Assembly (NCBI GenBank): GCA_945872285.1
Contig: CAMBZR010000078.1
Location: 1 to 13,962 of the forward strand
Length of the DNA: 13,962 bases
Reading direction: 5' to 3'
Source: Bordetella parapertussis
GTDB lineage: Bacteria; Pseudomonadota; Gammaproteobacteria; Burkholderiales; Burkholderiaceae_B
This document shows positions 13,126-13,962 of this stretch, piece after piece (the stretch's first letter is position 1; every line of letters starts with the position of its first letter). The position numbers were made by a program, and so were the translations under genes. A model generated the notes under the pieces. The model had not been told where the DNA came from, searched no databases, and worked only from the letters and a program-made list of their open reading frames with translations.

Positions 13126-13962
13126 ACGCAGCGCAGGCGATGAACCTAGGGCGGTTGCTCACGCACACCGCTGCGCTCTACCCCGAGCACACCGCGCTCA
13201 TTCAAGGCGAACAAAGCTGGACGTGGTCGGCCATTAATGCACGCGTTGACGCCATGGTGGCGGCCTTGCGCGCACTGGGCCTCAAAAAGGGCGACCGCAT
13301 CCTTCTGCAGTCGCGCAACAATCTGCAGACCTTTGAGAATAGCTGGACTGCTTTCAAGCTGGGGTGTGTCTGGGTACCGACTAATTTTCGCCTGACACCA
13401 CCCGAAGTCGCGTATCTAGGGGCGTCAAGTGGCGCCGTGGCAATGATTGTTGAAGACATCTTTGCTGGGCACACCGACGCCGTCAAAGCCGAATCTAAAA
13501 CGCTTAAGCACATCATTGTGATCGGCCAGCCACGTGCAGGCGAGTTGTCGTATGAGGCCATGGTCGCGCAGCACCTAGGCGTGGTCAGCGAAGAAGAAAC
13601 CGTTCACTACGACGATCCACTTTGGTTTTTTTATACCTCGGGCACCACCGGCAAGCCGAAGGCCGGCATTCTGACTCACGGGCAGATGGCCTTTGTGGTC
13701 ACCAATCACCTTGCCGAGATCATCCCAGGCACCACTGAACGCGACTGCTCAATTGTCGTTGCACCGCTGTCGCACGGCGCGGGTATTCATGCGCTGCTAA
13801 ATGTAGCGCGCGGCGCCGCCGCTATTCTCATGTCAAGCGAGAAGTTTGATCCAGAATTGTTTTGGCAATTAGTTGAGCGTCATCGTGTCACCACTCTTTT
13901 TACTGTACCCCCGATTGTCAAAATGCTGGTCGAGCATCCTGCCGTCGATCAGTATGATCACA
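13122..13962 (+). CDS. AMP-forming acyl-CoA ligase/synthetase, N-terminal part (cut by window edge)
   Basis: The first 280 codons of an ANL-superfamily adenylate-forming enzyme are present; the C-terminal domain lies beyond the window. Family marks include LLTHTAALYPEHTALIQGE near residues 12-30, ALGLKKGDRILLQSRN, GCVWVPTNFRLTPPEVAYL, and the ATP-binding P-loop YTSGTTGKPKAG near 173-184. PLSHGAG and FTVPPIVKML follow. The enzyme would activate a carboxylic acid with ATP and CoA to an acyl-CoA, feeding the thiolase and SDR encoded just upstream. The GTG start at 13122 overlaps the thiolase stop as GTGA, with GGAA about six bases before it, which suggests translational coupling. An ATG at 13140 is an alternative that would drop six residues. 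Substrate specificity cannot be read from this half. Confidence 0.95.
   Translation, partial: MNAAQAMNLGRLLTHTAALYPEHTALIQGEQSWTWSAINARVDAMVAALRALGLKKGDRILLQSRNNLQTFENSWTAFKLGCVWVPTNFRLTPPEVAYLGASSGAVAMIVEDIFAGHTDAVKAESKTLKHIIVIGQPRAGELSYEAMVAQHLGVVSEEETVHYDDPLWFFYTSGTTGKPKAGILTHGQMAFVVTNHLAEIIPGTTERDCSIVVAPLSHGAGIHALLNVARGAAAILMSSEKFDPELFWQLVERHRVTTLFTVPPIVKMLVEHPAVDQYDH

Overview
The window looks like a piece of a betaproteobacterial chromosome, probably Burkholderiales. The pointers are a Bug/TctC-type solute-binding protein, a beta-etherase-like GST, CaiB/BaiF and HpcH/HpaI enzymes, mostly dense gene packing and roughly even GC. This placement is inferred from gene content only. There is no rRNA, tRNA, CRISPR array, transposase, integrase or regulator gene in view.

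Layout. A long minus-strand cluster runs from about 10777 down to the left edge. In transcription order it holds a GST, then (after 167 bases) a family 5 solute-binding protein, a fused dual ATPase and two permeases of a Dpp/Opp-type ABC importer. Then come a CaiB/BaiF CoA-transferase, three consecutive HpcH/HpaI (CitE-like) proteins, and the start of a Bug-type periplasmic binding protein cut off by the window edge. From the binding protein to the first HpcH/HpaI protein the genes overlap by 4 bases or are 7-12 bases apart, which argues for one transcript. Spacing loosens to 70, 48 and 121 bases further down. On the plus strand, beyond a 322-base divergent intergenic region, lie an SDR dehydrogenase (TTG start), an SCP2-type thiolase and an AMP-forming acyl-CoA ligase that runs off the right edge.

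How the genes could work together (inference). The importer and the Bug protein would bring in an organic acid or peptide-like compound. The CoA-transferase would make its CoA thioester, and a CitE-like lyase would split the thioester by retro-Claisen cleavage to an acyl-CoA and an oxo acid. The divergent ligase, SDR and thiolase would be a second, beta-oxidation-like route: CoA activation, hydroxyl oxidation and thiolytic cleavage. No hydratase or acyl-CoA dehydrogenase is visible, so any pathway here is incomplete. The substrate cannot be read from the sequence.

Most unusual points. The middle HpcH/HpaI protein has lost both acidic metal ligands, while its two neighbours keep them. One neighbour lacks the usual C-terminal segment. 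An operator-like repeat pair, 30 bases apart, lies in the divergent promoter region.
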